A stretch of DNA of 64,000 nt. Origin: Amycolatopsis sp. CA-230715 (GTDB lineage: Bacteria > Actinomycetota > Actinomycetes > Mycobacteriales > Pseudonocardiaceae). The stretch's first letter is position 1; every line of letters begins with the position of its first letter. Shown here piece by piece: positions 20,184 to 30,433 of this stretch. Location: NCBI RefSeq assembly GCF_018736145.1, contig NZ_CP059997.1, positions 1,673,501 through 1,737,500 on the forward strand, written 5' to 3'. The translations under genes were made by a program, and so were the position numbers. The notes under the pieces were generated by a model that was given only the letters and a program-made list of their open reading frames with translations, had not been told where the DNA came from and did not search any database.

Positions 20184-21005
20184 GTGACTTCCGGCGACAC
20201 GGTCGACGTCTGGATGCAACAGCCCACCGAGCGCTTCCTCGCGCAGCCGTGGCTGGAAAGCCTGCTGCGCTGGACCTCGATGTCCCGTGCGGTGCCGAGG
20301 GTCGAGGACACCCTCGCCGCGATGGACGAAGCGGAGGTCGGTGTCGGGCTGCTGTCGGCTTGGCACGGTCCCCAGGGTTCGCTGATCTCGAACGAGGAGG
20401 TCGCCGCGCTTGTCGAGCGGTTCCCCGGCCGGTTCGCGGGCGTGGTCTCCGTCGACCTCGCCGACCCGGTCGCCGCCGTCAAGGAGATCCGCTGGTACGT
20501 CCGCGAGCTGGGGTTCGTCGCGGTGCGGGTGGTGCCGTGGCTGTGGAACCTGCCGCCGAACGACCGCCGCTACTACCCGCTCTACGTCGCGTGCGTCGAG
20601 GAGGACGTGCCGTTCTGCACGCAGATCGGGCACACCGGGCCGCTGTGCCCGTCCGAGCCGGGCCGCCCCATCCCCTACCTCGACGAGGTGCTGCTCGACT
20701 TCCCCGAGCTGGTCGTGATCGGCGGCCACGTCGGCTACCCGTGGATGGCGGAAGTCCTTTCGCTGGCGAGGAAGTACCCGAACTTCCACATCGACACCTC
20801 GGCCTACGCGGTGCACCGGTTGCCGCCGGAGCTGGTCGAGTTCATGCGTGGCCGCGGGCGGTCCCGCGTGCTCTTCGGCAGCAATTACCCGATGGTGACG
20901 CCGAGCCGCTGCCTCGAACACCTCCCCGAACTCGGGCTCGACGTGGAGGCGACCGAACTGTTCCTCGGCGGCAACGCGCGACGCGTCTTCGATCTGCGGA
21001 TGTGA
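20184..21005 (+). CDS. Amidohydrolase_2-fold protein lacking the usual metal ligands
   Basis: The 273-aa protein resembles ACMSD-related amidohydrolases: PGRFAGVVSVDL, a barrel His in CTQIGHTGP and VIGGHVGYPW, and a C-terminal FGSNYP block. The N-terminal HxH metal motif is replaced by VDVWMQQ, and the usual Asp of FGSDYP is Asn, so a canonical metal centre looks absent. GTG at 20184 begins immediately before this region, so no upstream exon-like sequence could restore HxH. Divergent from the gamma-glutamylation operon. Confidence 0.85.
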   Translation: MTSGDTVDVWMQQPTERFLAQPWLESLLRWTSMSRAVPRVEDTLAAMDEAEVGVGLLSAWHGPQGSLISNEEVAALVERFPGRFAGVVSVDLADPVAAVKEIRWYVRELGFVAVRVVPWLWNLPPNDRRYYPLYVACVEEDVPFCTQIGHTGPLCPSEPGRPIPYLDEVLLDFPELVVIGGHVGYPWMAEVLSLARKYPNFHIDTSAYAVHRLPPELVEFMRGRGRSRVLFGSNYPMVTPSRCLEHLPELGLDVEATELFLGGNARRVFDLRM

Positions 21006-21106
21006 GCTTCCGGTCGGCGCGGCACGGCGCGCGTTCACCGACGGACCATTCCCTCCGCTGACCGGGCGTGCTTTTCTGGACATTCCTCGTGCGAGGGGAG
21101 CACGCG

Positions 21107-22747
21107 ATGACCATGAGCACGAACAAGCAGACGCTGGTCACCTTCGGGGTCGGCGCGGTGGTGCTGTGCTTCCTGATCGCGCCGACGCTGGGATACGGCC
21201 TGCTGATCGGCGCGGTGTGGGCACTCGTCGCGTTCTGCCGCCGCCAGGTGAAGCGCGCGCGGAGCGAGCTGGCGCCGGACCGGCTGCGAGACAACCCAGG
21301 GCTGCGCTACCACCTGTGCGCCTACGGCGTGCTCTACCTGATCCCGATCACCACCGCGGCCTCCCTGTACTGGCTGCTTTCGGTGGTCGTCGAACTGTTC
21401 GGCGGCGCGGCGGACATCGGCTGGCTGACCGGCCTGCAGCACTTCTTCGAGACGGTCTCGAAGTTCTTCTCGGACACCCTCAAGCTGAGCGAGTTCGCCG
21501 TGTTCGCCGTGCTCATCGGTGTGTACCTGGTGACCTGCCTGCTGCTGGCACGGCGGCGCGGCACCCCCGCGGCCGGGCGCGGGTGGCGGTTCCGGGTCTC
21601 TTCGGCGCTGGGCCGGGGCACCGAGTGGTACAGCCGGTACAGCGGCCCCGCCGCGGCCGGGCTGGCGGCCCTCGCGTCGTTCACGCTGTTCGGCATGCAG
21701 GCAGGCGCGCCGACCACGAACCTGCACCTGCGGCTCAAGATCGCGCAGGAGGGCTACGCCGAAGTCACCAAGGCGGTGGAGGCGGACCTCTCCCAACGCG
21801 TCGCGAACGACCTCTACGGCAAGGTCCGCTCCGCGTTCCCCGTGCCGTACCTGCAAACGCTGGGCAAGCAGGCGGATCTGGGCAGCGCGGTCGACCGCGT
21901 CCGGGAGCGGGCCGCCACCGCGAAATCCGTGCACGGCATCAGCGAGCCGTCGGTCGACAAGACCGTCGCGGAGGAGACCGCGAAGAGCCAGCGCGCCACC
22001 GACCTGGTCGCAGACCTGCGCGTGGACACCACCGGGCGCACGGACACGCCGGACGCCACGCAGGAGCAGGTCGACGCCGCCAGGAAGGCAGTGTCCGAGC
22101 GGCCGCCCCGGCCGGGGATCGATCTCGTCGCCGACAGCAGGAAGAAAGTCACGCTGCAGGTGGAAAAGGTGACCAGCGAACGGATACTGGCCGCCACGAA
22201 ACCGCTGACCGAGGCCGTCCCGATCGTGGAGCCGCTGCTGCAGGCGTTCGCCGAAGCGGCCGACAAGACCTTGCAGGACAAGGTCGCCAAGGCCTACGAC
22301 CGGCTGCTCGCGGTCGTGCTCAGGAACCCGGGCGACCTCGACGCGGCCGCCGACCGCGAAGCGAAGGCGATCGTCGCCGAAACCGACGTGAGCAAGCCCG
22401 TCGCGGATGCCGCACCGCACGCGAAGCAGGCGGCGGACGCGCTCGCCGCCACCCTGTCCACTTTGGACGCCAACCGCGTGCTCATCGAGGCGAAGGTCGC
22501 CGAAAAGGTGGCCTCCATCCCGCCGCCGGAGGCGAAACTGCCCACCCTGCAGGGACTGTCGCGCCTGCCGCTGCGGCTGCCGAAGCTCCTCGGTCCCGAG
22601 TTCTACCGGCTGCCGCCGAGCTACCCGTACAACTACGGCTCCGGCGGGTACCGCGGTTACACTCCCCCGGACACCTTCCGGATTCCGCCGCGGATCGTGA
22701 CGCCCCCGCGCGTCGTCGTTCCGCCCCGGATCTTCATCCCGTGGTAG
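21107..22747 (+). CDS. Orphan membrane protein with long helical domain and Pro/Tyr-rich tail
   Basis: This 546-aa protein is of unknown function. From ATG 21107 (GAGGGGAG at 21093-21100) it has about four membrane segments in the first ~200 residues, a ~250-residue Ala/Lys/Glu/Asp-rich region predicted to be long helices, and a tail with Tyr-Pro-Tyr-Asn-Tyr followed by repeated PPRI/PPRV units (IPPRIVTPPRVVVPPRIF). A longer in-frame start at 21068 is possible but lacks a ribosome site. It is convergent with iolG, 19 bp apart. Confidence 0.75.
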   Translation: MTMSTNKQTLVTFGVGAVVLCFLIAPTLGYGLLIGAVWALVAFCRRQVKRARSELAPDRLRDNPGLRYHLCAYGVLYLIPITTAASLYWLLSVVVELFGGAADIGWLTGLQHFFETVSKFFSDTLKLSEFAVFAVLIGVYLVTCLLLARRRGTPAAGRGWRFRVSSALGRGTEWYSRYSGPAAAGLAALASFTLFGMQAGAPTTNLHLRLKIAQEGYAEVTKAVEADLSQRVANDLYGKVRSAFPVPYLQTLGKQADLGSAVDRVRERAATAKSVHGISEPSVDKTVAEETAKSQRATDLVADLRVDTTGRTDTPDATQEQVDAARKAVSERPPRPGIDLVADSRKKVTLQVEKVTSERILAATKPLTEAVPIVEPLLQAFAEAADKTLQDKVAKAYDRLLAVVLRNPGDLDAAADREAKAIVAETDVSKPVADAAPHAKQAADALAATLSTLDANRVLIEAKVAEKVASIPPPEAKLPTLQGLSRLPLRLPKLLGPEFYRLPPSYPYNYGSGGYRGYTPPDTFRIPPRIVTPPRVVVPPRIFIPW

Positions 22748-22766
22748 CGGAGTCCGAAAAGGACAG

Positions 22767-23768
22767 TCAGCCGCGCACTTCCTCGATCGTCACCGGGCGG
22801 CGTTCGCGCCGGGACAGTTCGCAGGCTTCGGCGACGTAGAAGGCTTCCAGCGCGTCCTGGACACCGCACGGGCTCGGTTCCCGCCCCGCCACCACCGACA
22901 CGAAGGCGGCCAGCTCGCGCACGTAGGCCGGGCGGAATCGCTCCATGAAGCCCGGATATGCCGGTCCCGGCAAGGGCGGCACGCCGGGTTCCACCGAGCG
23001 CAGCGGCAGCCGGTCGTCGACGCCGACGGCCACGCTGTCGCGCATCCCGAGGACCTCCAGCCGGACGTCGTAGCCCGCGGCGTTGTACCGGGTGGACGAG
23101 ACCAGCGCGAGCGTGCCGTCGTCGAGGGTGAGGACGGCCGCCCCGGTGTCGACGTCGCCCGCTTCGGCGAAGAAGGCGGCGCCCCGGTTCGCGCCGACCG
23201 CGTACACCTCGGCCACTTCGCGGCCGGTGACCCAGCGGATGGCGTCGAAATCGTGCACGCCGCAGTCGCGGAACAGCCCGCCGGACCGCGGGACGTACTC
23301 GGCCGGCGGCGGCGCGGGGTCCAAAGTGGTCGCGCGCACGGTGTGGATCCAGCCCAGCTCACCGGACCGGACCGCGGCCCGCGCGGCCGCGTACCCCGCG
23401 TCGAACCGGCGCTGGAACCCGAGCTGCACCGGCACCTCCGAGGCGCCGATCCGCGCGAGCACGGCGAGCGTGCCAGGGATGTCCGCCGCCACCGGCTTCT
23501 CGCAGAACACCGGCAAGCCCGCCTCGACGGCACCGATGATCAGTTCGGGGTGCGCGTCCGTCGCGGCCGCGATCACCACACCGTCCAAATCGGACTCGAA
23601 GAGCGCGTCGATGGTGTCCGCGCTCTCCACCCCGAGCTTCGCGGCCACGGCGTGCGCGCGCGCCGCGTCGGCGTCGGCGAGCACGAGCGAGGACACTTCC
23701 TCCTGCTGTTTCAGGATTTCCGCGTGCGTGGTGCCGATCCGGCCGGTGCCGGCCAGTCCCAGCCTCAT
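22767..23768 (-). CDS. iolG: Gfo/Idh/MocA oxidoreductase, probable inositol 2-dehydrogenase
   Basis: The 333-aa NAD-dependent dehydrogenase has an N-terminal Rossmann motif GLAGTGRIGTTHAEIL, the EKPVAAD lysine motif at about residue 95 and the DCGVHDFD histidine block of the C-terminal domain. In the iol context it would oxidise myo-inositol to 2-keto-myo-inositol, the first step. It overlaps the LacI-type regulator gene by 4 bp (ATGA), so regulator and enzyme are one operon diverging from the other iol genes. Confidence 0.87.
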   Translation of the reverse strand: MRLGLAGTGRIGTTHAEILKQQEEVSSLVLADADAARAHAVAAKLGVESADTIDALFESDLDGVVIAAATDAHPELIIGAVEAGLPVFCEKPVAADIPGTLAVLARIGASEVPVQLGFQRRFDAGYAAARAAVRSGELGWIHTVRATTLDPAPPPAEYVPRSGGLFRDCGVHDFDAIRWVTGREVAEVYAVGANRGAAFFAEAGDVDTGAAVLTLDDGTLALVSSTRYNAAGYDVRLEVLGMRDSVAVGVDDRLPLRSVEPGVPPLPGPAYPGFMERFRPAYVRELAAFVSVVAGREPSPCGVQDALEAFYVAEACELSRRERRPVTIEEVRG

Positions 23769-24781
23769 GTCGCCTCCGCCTGCTCGGGATCGGGTGCCGC
23801 GGTGGTCGATCGGACCACCAGCGACGGGTGCAGCTGGTGCCGCACGGGTTCGGCTCGCTCCCCGCGCACCCGTTCCAGCAGCGCTTCGACGGCCAGCCTG
23901 CCCATTTCGCTGCGCGGCTGGTCCACAGTGGTCAGTGAGACGTGGCGAAGCGCGGCGAGCGAGGTGTTGTCGTACCCGACGACGGACACGTCACCGGGCA
24001 CCCGGAAACCGGCGTCCTCGAACGCGGAGATCGCGCCGACCGCGTTGAAGTCGTTGCCCGCCAGCACGGCCGTGGGCACCGGGCCGCCCGCGCCGAGCAG
24101 GTCCCGCACCGCCTTCTCGCCCGCGGTGTCGGTGTGCTCGCTGTGCACGACCTGCGGTTCGAGCCCGTGCCGCCGCATGGTCCGCAGGTATCCCTTGCGG
24201 CGCGCGGCCGCCGTCGCGGCGCCACCGCCGTCGAGATGCGCGATCCGCCGGTGCCCGAGCGAGACGAGGTGGTCGACGGCCAGTGCCGCGCCCGCCTCGC
24301 CGTCGTCGTTCACGGTGTCCACAGTGGAGGCTCGGGAGGCGCGCGACACGAGCACCACCGGGCATTGCCTCGACGCCGCCTCGATGGCCGACGCGGCGAT
24401 CACCGGCGACAGCAGGATCACCCCGGCTGGCCGGAAGGACAGCAGGCTCCGCAACGCGGCGCGCTCCCGCGACGGGCTGCGGCCGCCGGTGTTGAGGACG
24501 AGGTCGAACCCGGCAGCCTGCGCGGCCGCGTCGAGACCCTCGACCACCTCGGCGAAGAACGCGTTGCGCAGATCGGACACCATCACCCCGAGCACCGTCG
24601 AAGTGCGACTGGCGAGCGAGCGCGCCATCACGTGCGGCTCGTACCCCAGCTCCGCCGCCGCGGCGCGCACCGCCGCGCGTCGGTGGTCGCTCACCTTCGG
24701 CGAATTCCGCATCACCAGTGACACCAGCGCGCGGGAGACGCCCGCGCGCGCGGCCACGTCTTCCATGGTCGGACGCGCCAA
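23765..24781 (-). CDS. LacI-family regulator of the inositol genes
   Basis: The 338-aa repressor has an N-terminal LacI helix-turn-helix (TMEDVAARAGVSRALVSLVM) with hinge region and a periplasmic-binding-protein-like effector domain (GYDNTSLAALRHVSLTTVDQ). I start it at TTG 24781, preceded at 5 nt by GGGGAGG; ATG 24764-24766 is the alternative. It is cotranscribed with iolG and diverges from iolE. The palindrome at 24848-24865 is its likely operator; an inositol-derived inducer is inferred. Confidence 0.88.
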   Translation of the reverse strand: MARPTMEDVAARAGVSRALVSLVMRNSPKVSDHRRAAVRAAAAELGYEPHVMARSLASRTSTVLGVMVSDLRNAFFAEVVEGLDAAAQAAGFDLVLNTGGRSPSRERAALRSLLSFRPAGVILLSPVIAASAIEAASRQCPVVLVSRASRASTVDTVNDDGEAGAALAVDHLVSLGHRRIAHLDGGGAATAAARRKGYLRTMRRHGLEPQVVHSEHTDTAGEKAVRDLLGAGGPVPTAVLAGNDFNAVGAISAFEDAGFRVPGDVSVVGYDNTSLAALRHVSLTTVDQPRSEMGRLAVEALLERVRGERAEPVRHQLHPSLVVRSTTAAPDPEQAEAT

Positions 24782-24847
24782 GACTGCCTCCCCTGCCGTT
24801 TGGCGGACACCGAATCCGTCCTTGACTTGCTGTGACGCAGGATACAA

Positions 24848-24865
24848 GATTAGAGCGCTCTAATC
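24848..24865. promoter_or_regulatory. Perfect 18-bp palindrome, probable LacI-type operator
   Basis: GATTAGAGCGCTCTAATC is a perfect inverted repeat with the central CG step typical of LacI-family operators. It lies in the 144-bp divergent region between the regulator and iolE, 67 bp from the first start and 61 bp from the second, so one bound repressor could control both directions. Confidence 0.8.
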
Positions 24866-24925
24866 AATACCGCACAGGCGCTCCGAACCGCACCCCCGTC
24901 CCCGTCCAGGCTGGAGATGCCACCG

Positions 24926-25816
24926 ATGCCATCATTCCGTATCCGCGTCGCGGCCGCCCCGATCTCTTGGGGCGTCTGCGAAGTACCGGGCTGGGGCCGG
25001 GTGCTCGACGCGCCGGCCGTGCTCGCCGAAATGGCCGAACTGGGGATCACCGCGACTGAGCTGGGCCCGCCGGGGTACCTGCCCCGCGACCCGGCCGAAC
25101 TGCGGGAACTCCTTGGCCACCACGGACTTTCCCTCGTCGGCGGGTTCCTCGCCGTTCCCCTGCACCAGGATCCGGACGCGGCGGTCGCCGCCGCCGAAGA
25201 CTCGGCCGCGCTCTTCGCCGCGTGCGGCGCCGACGTGCTGGTGCTCGCCGCCGCGACCGGATCAGCCGGTTACGACGAACGGCCCACCCTGACCGCGTCC
25301 TCATGGGACACCCTCGTCGCGACTTCCGCGCGCGTGCGCGACATCGCCGAGGGCCACGGCCTGCGCGCGGTGCTGCACCCGCACGTCGGCACGCACGTCG
25401 AAACCGAGGCGGAGGTCGAGCGGTTCCTCGCGGACTCGGATCTCCCGCTGTGCCTGGACACCGGGCACCTGCTCATCGGCGGCACCGATCCGGTCGACCT
25501 CGCCAAGCGGCACCCCGCGCGCATCGGGCACCTGCACCTCAAGGACGTGCGCGGCGCGCTCGCCGACGACGTGCGCGCCGGGAACCTCCCCTACGCCGAA
25601 GCGGTGCGGCGAGGGCTCTACCCGCCGCTCGGCGATGGCGACGTCGACGTGGAGGCGATGGTCCGGTTCGTGCACGACGCGGGCTACGACGGCTGGTACG
25701 TCCTCGAACAGGACACCGCGCTCGGCCAGGACAGCCCGGCGGGGCAGCCGAAACGGGACACCGCGCGAAGCCTCGCGCACCTGGAAGGCATCGTCGACCG
25801 GTTACCGGTTCGATAA
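24926..25816 (+). CDS. iolE: Xylose-isomerase-like TIM barrel, probable inosose dehydratase
   Basis: The 296-aa sugar-phosphate isomerase/epimerase fold protein starts RIRVAAAPISWGVCEVPGWG, typical of IolE/IolI. Barrel metal-site motifs are AVLHPHVGTHVE, CLDTGHLLIGG and HLHLKDVR. IolE dehydrates 2-keto-myo-inositol. The ATG at 24926 is chosen because GGAG lies 9 nt upstream; the ATG at 24917 abuts that site. It is the first gene of the plus-strand iol operon, 13 bp before the transporter lipoprotein. IolI-type isomerase activity is an alternative. Confidence 0.85.
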   Translation: MPSFRIRVAAAPISWGVCEVPGWGRVLDAPAVLAEMAELGITATELGPPGYLPRDPAELRELLGHHGLSLVGGFLAVPLHQDPDAAVAAAEDSAALFAACGADVLVLAAATGSAGYDERPTLTASSWDTLVATSARVRDIAEGHGLRAVLHPHVGTHVETEAEVERFLADSDLPLCLDTGHLLIGGTDPVDLAKRHPARIGHLHLKDVRGALADDVRAGNLPYAEAVRRGLYPPLGDGDVDVEAMVRFVHDAGYDGWYVLEQDTALGQDSPAGQPKRDTARSLAHLEGIVDRLPVR

Positions 25817-25829
25817 GCGAGGAGAGACA

Positions 25830-26819
25830 ATGACGTCTTGTCGCTTCGGAAAGGTCGCGGCGCTCGGCGCGGTCGCGGCGGTGCTGCTGGCCGCCTGCAC
25901 GGGCCCCGCGGCCGAAGAGGAATCCGCCGCGCCGACGGCGAACGCGCCGCTGTCCAGCGGCCCGCTCAAGGTCGCGGTCGTCTCCCACGGCACCGCGGGT
26001 GACGCGTTCTGGAACGTGGTCAAGAACGGCGCCGAGGCGGCGGGCAAGGAACTCGGCGTCGAAGTCGAGTACAACGCCGACGGCGATCCGGGCAACCAGG
26101 CCAAGCTGATCGACAACGCGGTCGCGCAGCGGGTCGGCGGGCTGGTCGTGTCGATGGCGAACCCGGAGGCGCTGAAGCCTTCGGTCGAAGCCGCCGTGCA
26201 CGCGGGCATCCCGGTGATCACCATCAACTCCGGCGAGGAGCACAGCGCGGAGTACGGCGCGCTCACCCACGTCGGGCAGAGCGAGACGATCGCGGGCGAG
26301 GAGGCCGGGAAGCGGTTCAAGCAGCTCGGCAAGGCGAAGCTGCTGTGCGTGATCCACGAAGCGGGCAATGTCGGCCAGGCCCAGCGGTGCGACGGCGCGA
26401 AGACCGGGTTCGGCGGCGCCGTGCAGGACCTCCAGGTCGACATCAGCAACCCGGCCGACGCGGAGTCGCGGATCAGGGGCGCGGTGCGGTCCGATCCTTC
26501 GATCGACGCCGTGCTGACGCTGAATTCCCAGGTCGCCGCGCGCGCGGTGAGCGCGGCACGGGCCGCGGGTTCGAAGGCGCAGATCGGCACGTTCGACCTG
26601 AACTCCGACGTGGTGGCCGCGATCAGGACCGGGGACGTGGTGTTCGCGGTCGACCAGCAGCAGTACGAGCAGGGGTACCTCCCGGTGCTGTTCCTCAAGC
26701 TCTACCGGGACAACGCGAACGTCGTCGGCGGCGGGAAGCCGGTGCTCACCGGGCCCGACCTGGTCGACAAGTCCACTGTGGACAAGGTCGGCGAGTACGT
26801 CAGGAGGGGAACGCGATGA
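25830..26819 (+). CDS. Sugar ABC transporter substrate-binding lipoprotein
   Basis: The 329-aa lipoprotein has an N-terminal signal with lipobox LLAAC (Cys near residue 22) and an acidic/Ala linker, then a periplasmic-binding-protein type 1 fold (VAVVSHGTAGDAFWNVVKNG; VDQQQYEQGY). It should bind the imported sugar outside the membrane, here probably myo-inositol given its neighbours. GGAGAG sits 5-6 nt before ATG 25830. Its stop overlaps the permease start (ATGA). Confidence 0.92.
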   Translation: MTSCRFGKVAALGAVAAVLLAACTGPAAEEESAAPTANAPLSSGPLKVAVVSHGTAGDAFWNVVKNGAEAAGKELGVEVEYNADGDPGNQAKLIDNAVAQRVGGLVVSMANPEALKPSVEAAVHAGIPVITINSGEEHSAEYGALTHVGQSETIAGEEAGKRFKQLGKAKLLCVIHEAGNVGQAQRCDGAKTGFGGAVQDLQVDISNPADAESRIRGAVRSDPSIDAVLTLNSQVAARAVSAARAAGSKAQIGTFDLNSDVVAAIRTGDVVFAVDQQQYEQGYLPVLFLKLYRDNANVVGGGKPVLTGPDLVDKSTVDKVGEYVRRGTR

Positions 26820-27840
26820 CCGCGATCGACGAACGGCTTGCCAAGCCACGGCCGCTGGACCGGCTCGTGGTGCGCCCCGAGATCGGCGCGCTGATCGGCG
26901 CGGTCGTGGTGTTCGCGTTCTTCACCGTCGCCGCGGACCAGTTCCTCTCCGGTGACGGCGTGGCGACCTGGCTCGACGACGCGTCGACGCTCGGCATCAT
27001 GGCGGTCGCGGTGTCGCTGCTGATGATCGGCGGCGAGTTCGACCTGTCCGCGGGCGTGATGACCGCCTCCACCTCCTTGGTCACCGCGATACTGGCGACG
27101 GAGGCGGGGCTGAACGTGTGGCTCGCGCTGCTGGTGTCGCTGGTGTTCGCGCTCGCGGTCGGCGCCTTCAACGGCTGGCTGGTGCTCAGGACCGGGCTGC
27201 CGAGCTTCATCGTCACGCTCGGCACCTTCCTCGCGCTGCAGGGCCTGAACCTCGGCGTGACCAAGCTCGTCACCGGCACGGTCGCGGTGTCCGGGATGCG
27301 CGGCACCGACGGGTACGCCTCCGCCGGGTTCGTGTTCGCCTCCACTGTGGACATCGGGGGCACGAAGTTCCAGATCTCCATCCTGTGGTGGCTCGGGGTG
27401 GCCGCGGCCGCGGCGTGGCTGCTGGTGCGCACCCGGTTCGGCAACTGGGTGTTCGCGGTCGGCGGCTCGGCGCAGAGCTCGCGCGCGGTCGGCGTGCCGG
27501 TGGCGCGGACGAAGATCCTGTTGTTCATGGGCACCGCGCTGGCGGGCTGGCTGGTCGGCTCGATCAACATCCTGCGGTTCGCCACCGTGCAGGCGAACCA
27601 GGGCATCGGGCTGGAGTTCCAGTACATCATCGCCGCGGTGATCGGCGGCTGCCTGCTCACCGGCGGCTTCGGCTCCGCGATCGGGGCCGCGATCGGCGCG
27701 CTGATCTTCGGCATGGCGCGGCAGGGCATCGTGTTCGCGCGCTGGGACAACGACTGGTTCATGCTGTTCCTCGGCGTGATGCTGCTGTCCGCGGTACTGG
27801 TCAACAACGCCTTCCGGCGGCGGGCGGAGAGGGTGCGGCG

Positions 27841-27844
<4 letters not shown>
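26816..27844 (+). CDS. Sugar ABC transporter permease (RbsC family)
   Basis: The 342-aa integral membrane protein has about nine to ten segments, the MIGGEFDLSAG motif and the cytoplasmic coupling region FAVGGSAQSSRAVGVPVARTK, which fits the BPD_transp_2 (ribose/inositol-type) permeases. It overlaps both the binding-protein gene and the ATPase gene by 4 bp. It probably forms a homodimeric channel with the ATPase for inositol uptake. Confidence 0.92.
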
Positions 27845-28610
<766 letters not shown>

Positions 28611-28614
<4 letters not shown>

Positions 28615-29543
28615 CGGGTCTCGAAGCGCTCACGGTCGGCAGGGTCGGCGTCGACCTCTACCCCGAGCAGAGCGGCGTGCCGCTCGCCGGGGTCAGCACG
28701 TTCGCCAAGTCGCTCGGCGGCACCGCGACCAACGTCGCGGTCGCCGCCGCCCGGCTCGGCCGCCGCACCGGCGTGCTCACGAAGGTCGGCCCGGACGGCT
28801 TCGGCGACTACGTGCGCCAGGCGCTGTCCGGGTTCGGGGTGTCACCCGAGCACGTCGGCACCGCGGTGGATCTGCAGACCCCGGTGGTGTTCTGCGCGCT
28901 CGACCCGCCCGCCGACCCGCCGCTGCTGTTCTACCGCTCCCCCATCGCCCCCGATCTCACGCTCACCGGCGAGGACGTGCCGTGGGACGTGGTGGACGCG
29001 GTGCCGCTGCTGTGGGTCACCGGCACCGGCGTCTCGACGGAGCCCGCGCGCTCGACCCAGCGCGAAATCCTGCTGCGGCGCGGACGTCGCGAGCACACCG
29101 TGCTCGATCTCGACTACCGGCCGATGTTCTGGCCGGACGTGACGGCGGCGCGCGCCGAGATCGGCTGGATGCTCGACCACGTGACGGTGGCCGTCGGCAA
29201 CCGCACCGAAGCCGAGGTGGCGGTCGGCACCGGCGATCCCGGCGAGGCCGCGCGCCGCATGCTCGACCGCGGTGTCCGGCTCGCGATCATCAAGAAGGGC
29301 GCGGACGGCGTGCTCGTCGCGACGCCGGAGCGGAGCTGGACGGTGAAACCGCGGCCGGTGGAGGTGGTGTGCGGGCTCGGCGCGGGCGACGGGTTCGGCG
29401 GCGCGCTCGTGCACGGCCTGCTGTCGGGCTGGGACCCGCCCCGCATCGCGTCCTACGCCAACGCCGCGGGCGCGCTCGTCGCGTCGCGGCTCGCCTGCGC
29501 CGACGCGATGCCGACGACCGAGGAGATCGAGGAGCTGCTGTGA
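28611..29543 (+). CDS. iolC: 5-dehydro-2-deoxygluconokinase (PfkB family)
   Basis: The 310-aa kinase has the N-terminal PfkB glycine motif (SLGGTATNVAVAAARLG) and the C-terminal signature GLGAGDGFGGALVHGL with the catalytic Asp. IolC phosphorylates 5-dehydro-2-deoxy-D-gluconate formed by IolB, making the substrate for aldol cleavage. The assignment rests on the family plus the flanking iolB, iolD and aldolase genes. Starts and stops overlap neighbours (ATGA; GTGA). Confidence 0.92.
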
Positions 29544-30433
29544 CCCTGTTGACCGACGAGCGCTGGCACGAGCTGCTGGAGCGGCGCGTGCGGAATCCCG
29601 GTGCGGTCGGGCGCGCCTACCGCGATCGCAGGCGGCGGGCGTCGCTGCTGTCGCCGGGCGGGACGCTGTTCCTGGTCGCCGCCGATCATCCGGCGCGGGG
29701 CTCGCTCGGGGTCGGCGGTGACCCGCTGGCCATGGTGGACCGGCGCGATCTGCTGGAACGGCTGCTCGTGGCGCTGGAGAACCCGGCCGTCGACGGCCTG
29801 CTCGGCACCCCGGACGTGATCGAGGAACTGCTCCTGCTCAGCGCGCTGCACGACAAGGTGGTGATCGGGTCGATGAACCGCGGCGGGCTCGCGGGCGCCG
29901 ACTGGGAGATCGACGACCGGTTCACCGCCTACACCGCGCGCGCCATCGCCGAGTCCCGTTTGGACGGCGGGAAGATGCTGCTGCGCATGGTGGACAGCGA
30001 TCCCGGCACCGTGCCGACGCTGGAAGCCTGCGCGAACGCGGTGTCCGAACTGGCCGCGAACGGGCTGATGGCGATGGTCGAACCACTCCCCTACGACCGC
30101 GAAGGCGGGAAACTGGTGCTGCGCAAGGACACCGCGTCGCTGGCGCGTGCGGCCACAGTGGCGTCGGGGCTGGGCGTGACCTCGGCGCACACGTGGCTGA
30201 AGCTGCCCGCGCCGGAGGACGCGGCGGTGCTCGACTCGACCACGCTGCCGGTGGTGGTGCTGGGCGGGGTGCCCTCGGCCGATCCCGCCGCGGATCTCGC
30301 GTCGTGGGGCCGCACGCTCCGCCACCACGCGGTCAGGGGGCTCGTGGTGGGCAGGGCGCTGCTCTACCCACCCGACGGTGACGTCGGCGCCGCCGTCGCG
30401 GCGGCGGCGAAGGTGCTGGAGGCCGCGAAATGA
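29540..30433 (+). CDS. Cgl0159-type (beta/alpha)8-barrel aldolase of inositol degradation
   Basis: The 297-aa protein matches the conserved barrel protein found after iolC in corynebacterial iol clusters (Cgl0159 type): FLVAADHPARGSLGVGG, VIGSMNRGGLAG and a lysine-containing HTWLKLPAP strand that could supply a Schiff-base Lys as in class I aldolases. It probably stands in for IolJ, splitting the phosphorylated intermediate. GTG at 29540 overlaps the iolC stop. The reaction is inferred from context. Confidence 0.8.
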   Translation: MTLLTDERWHELLERRVRNPGAVGRAYRDRRRRASLLSPGGTLFLVAADHPARGSLGVGGDPLAMVDRRDLLERLLVALENPAVDGLLGTPDVIEELLLLSALHDKVVIGSMNRGGLAGADWEIDDRFTAYTARAIAESRLDGGKMLLRMVDSDPGTVPTLEACANAVSELAANGLMAMVEPLPYDREGGKLVLRKDTASLARAATVASGLGVTSAHTWLKLPAPEDAAVLDSTTLPVVVLGGVPSADPAADLASWGRTLRHHAVRGLVVGRALLYPPDGDVGAAVAAAAKVLEAAK

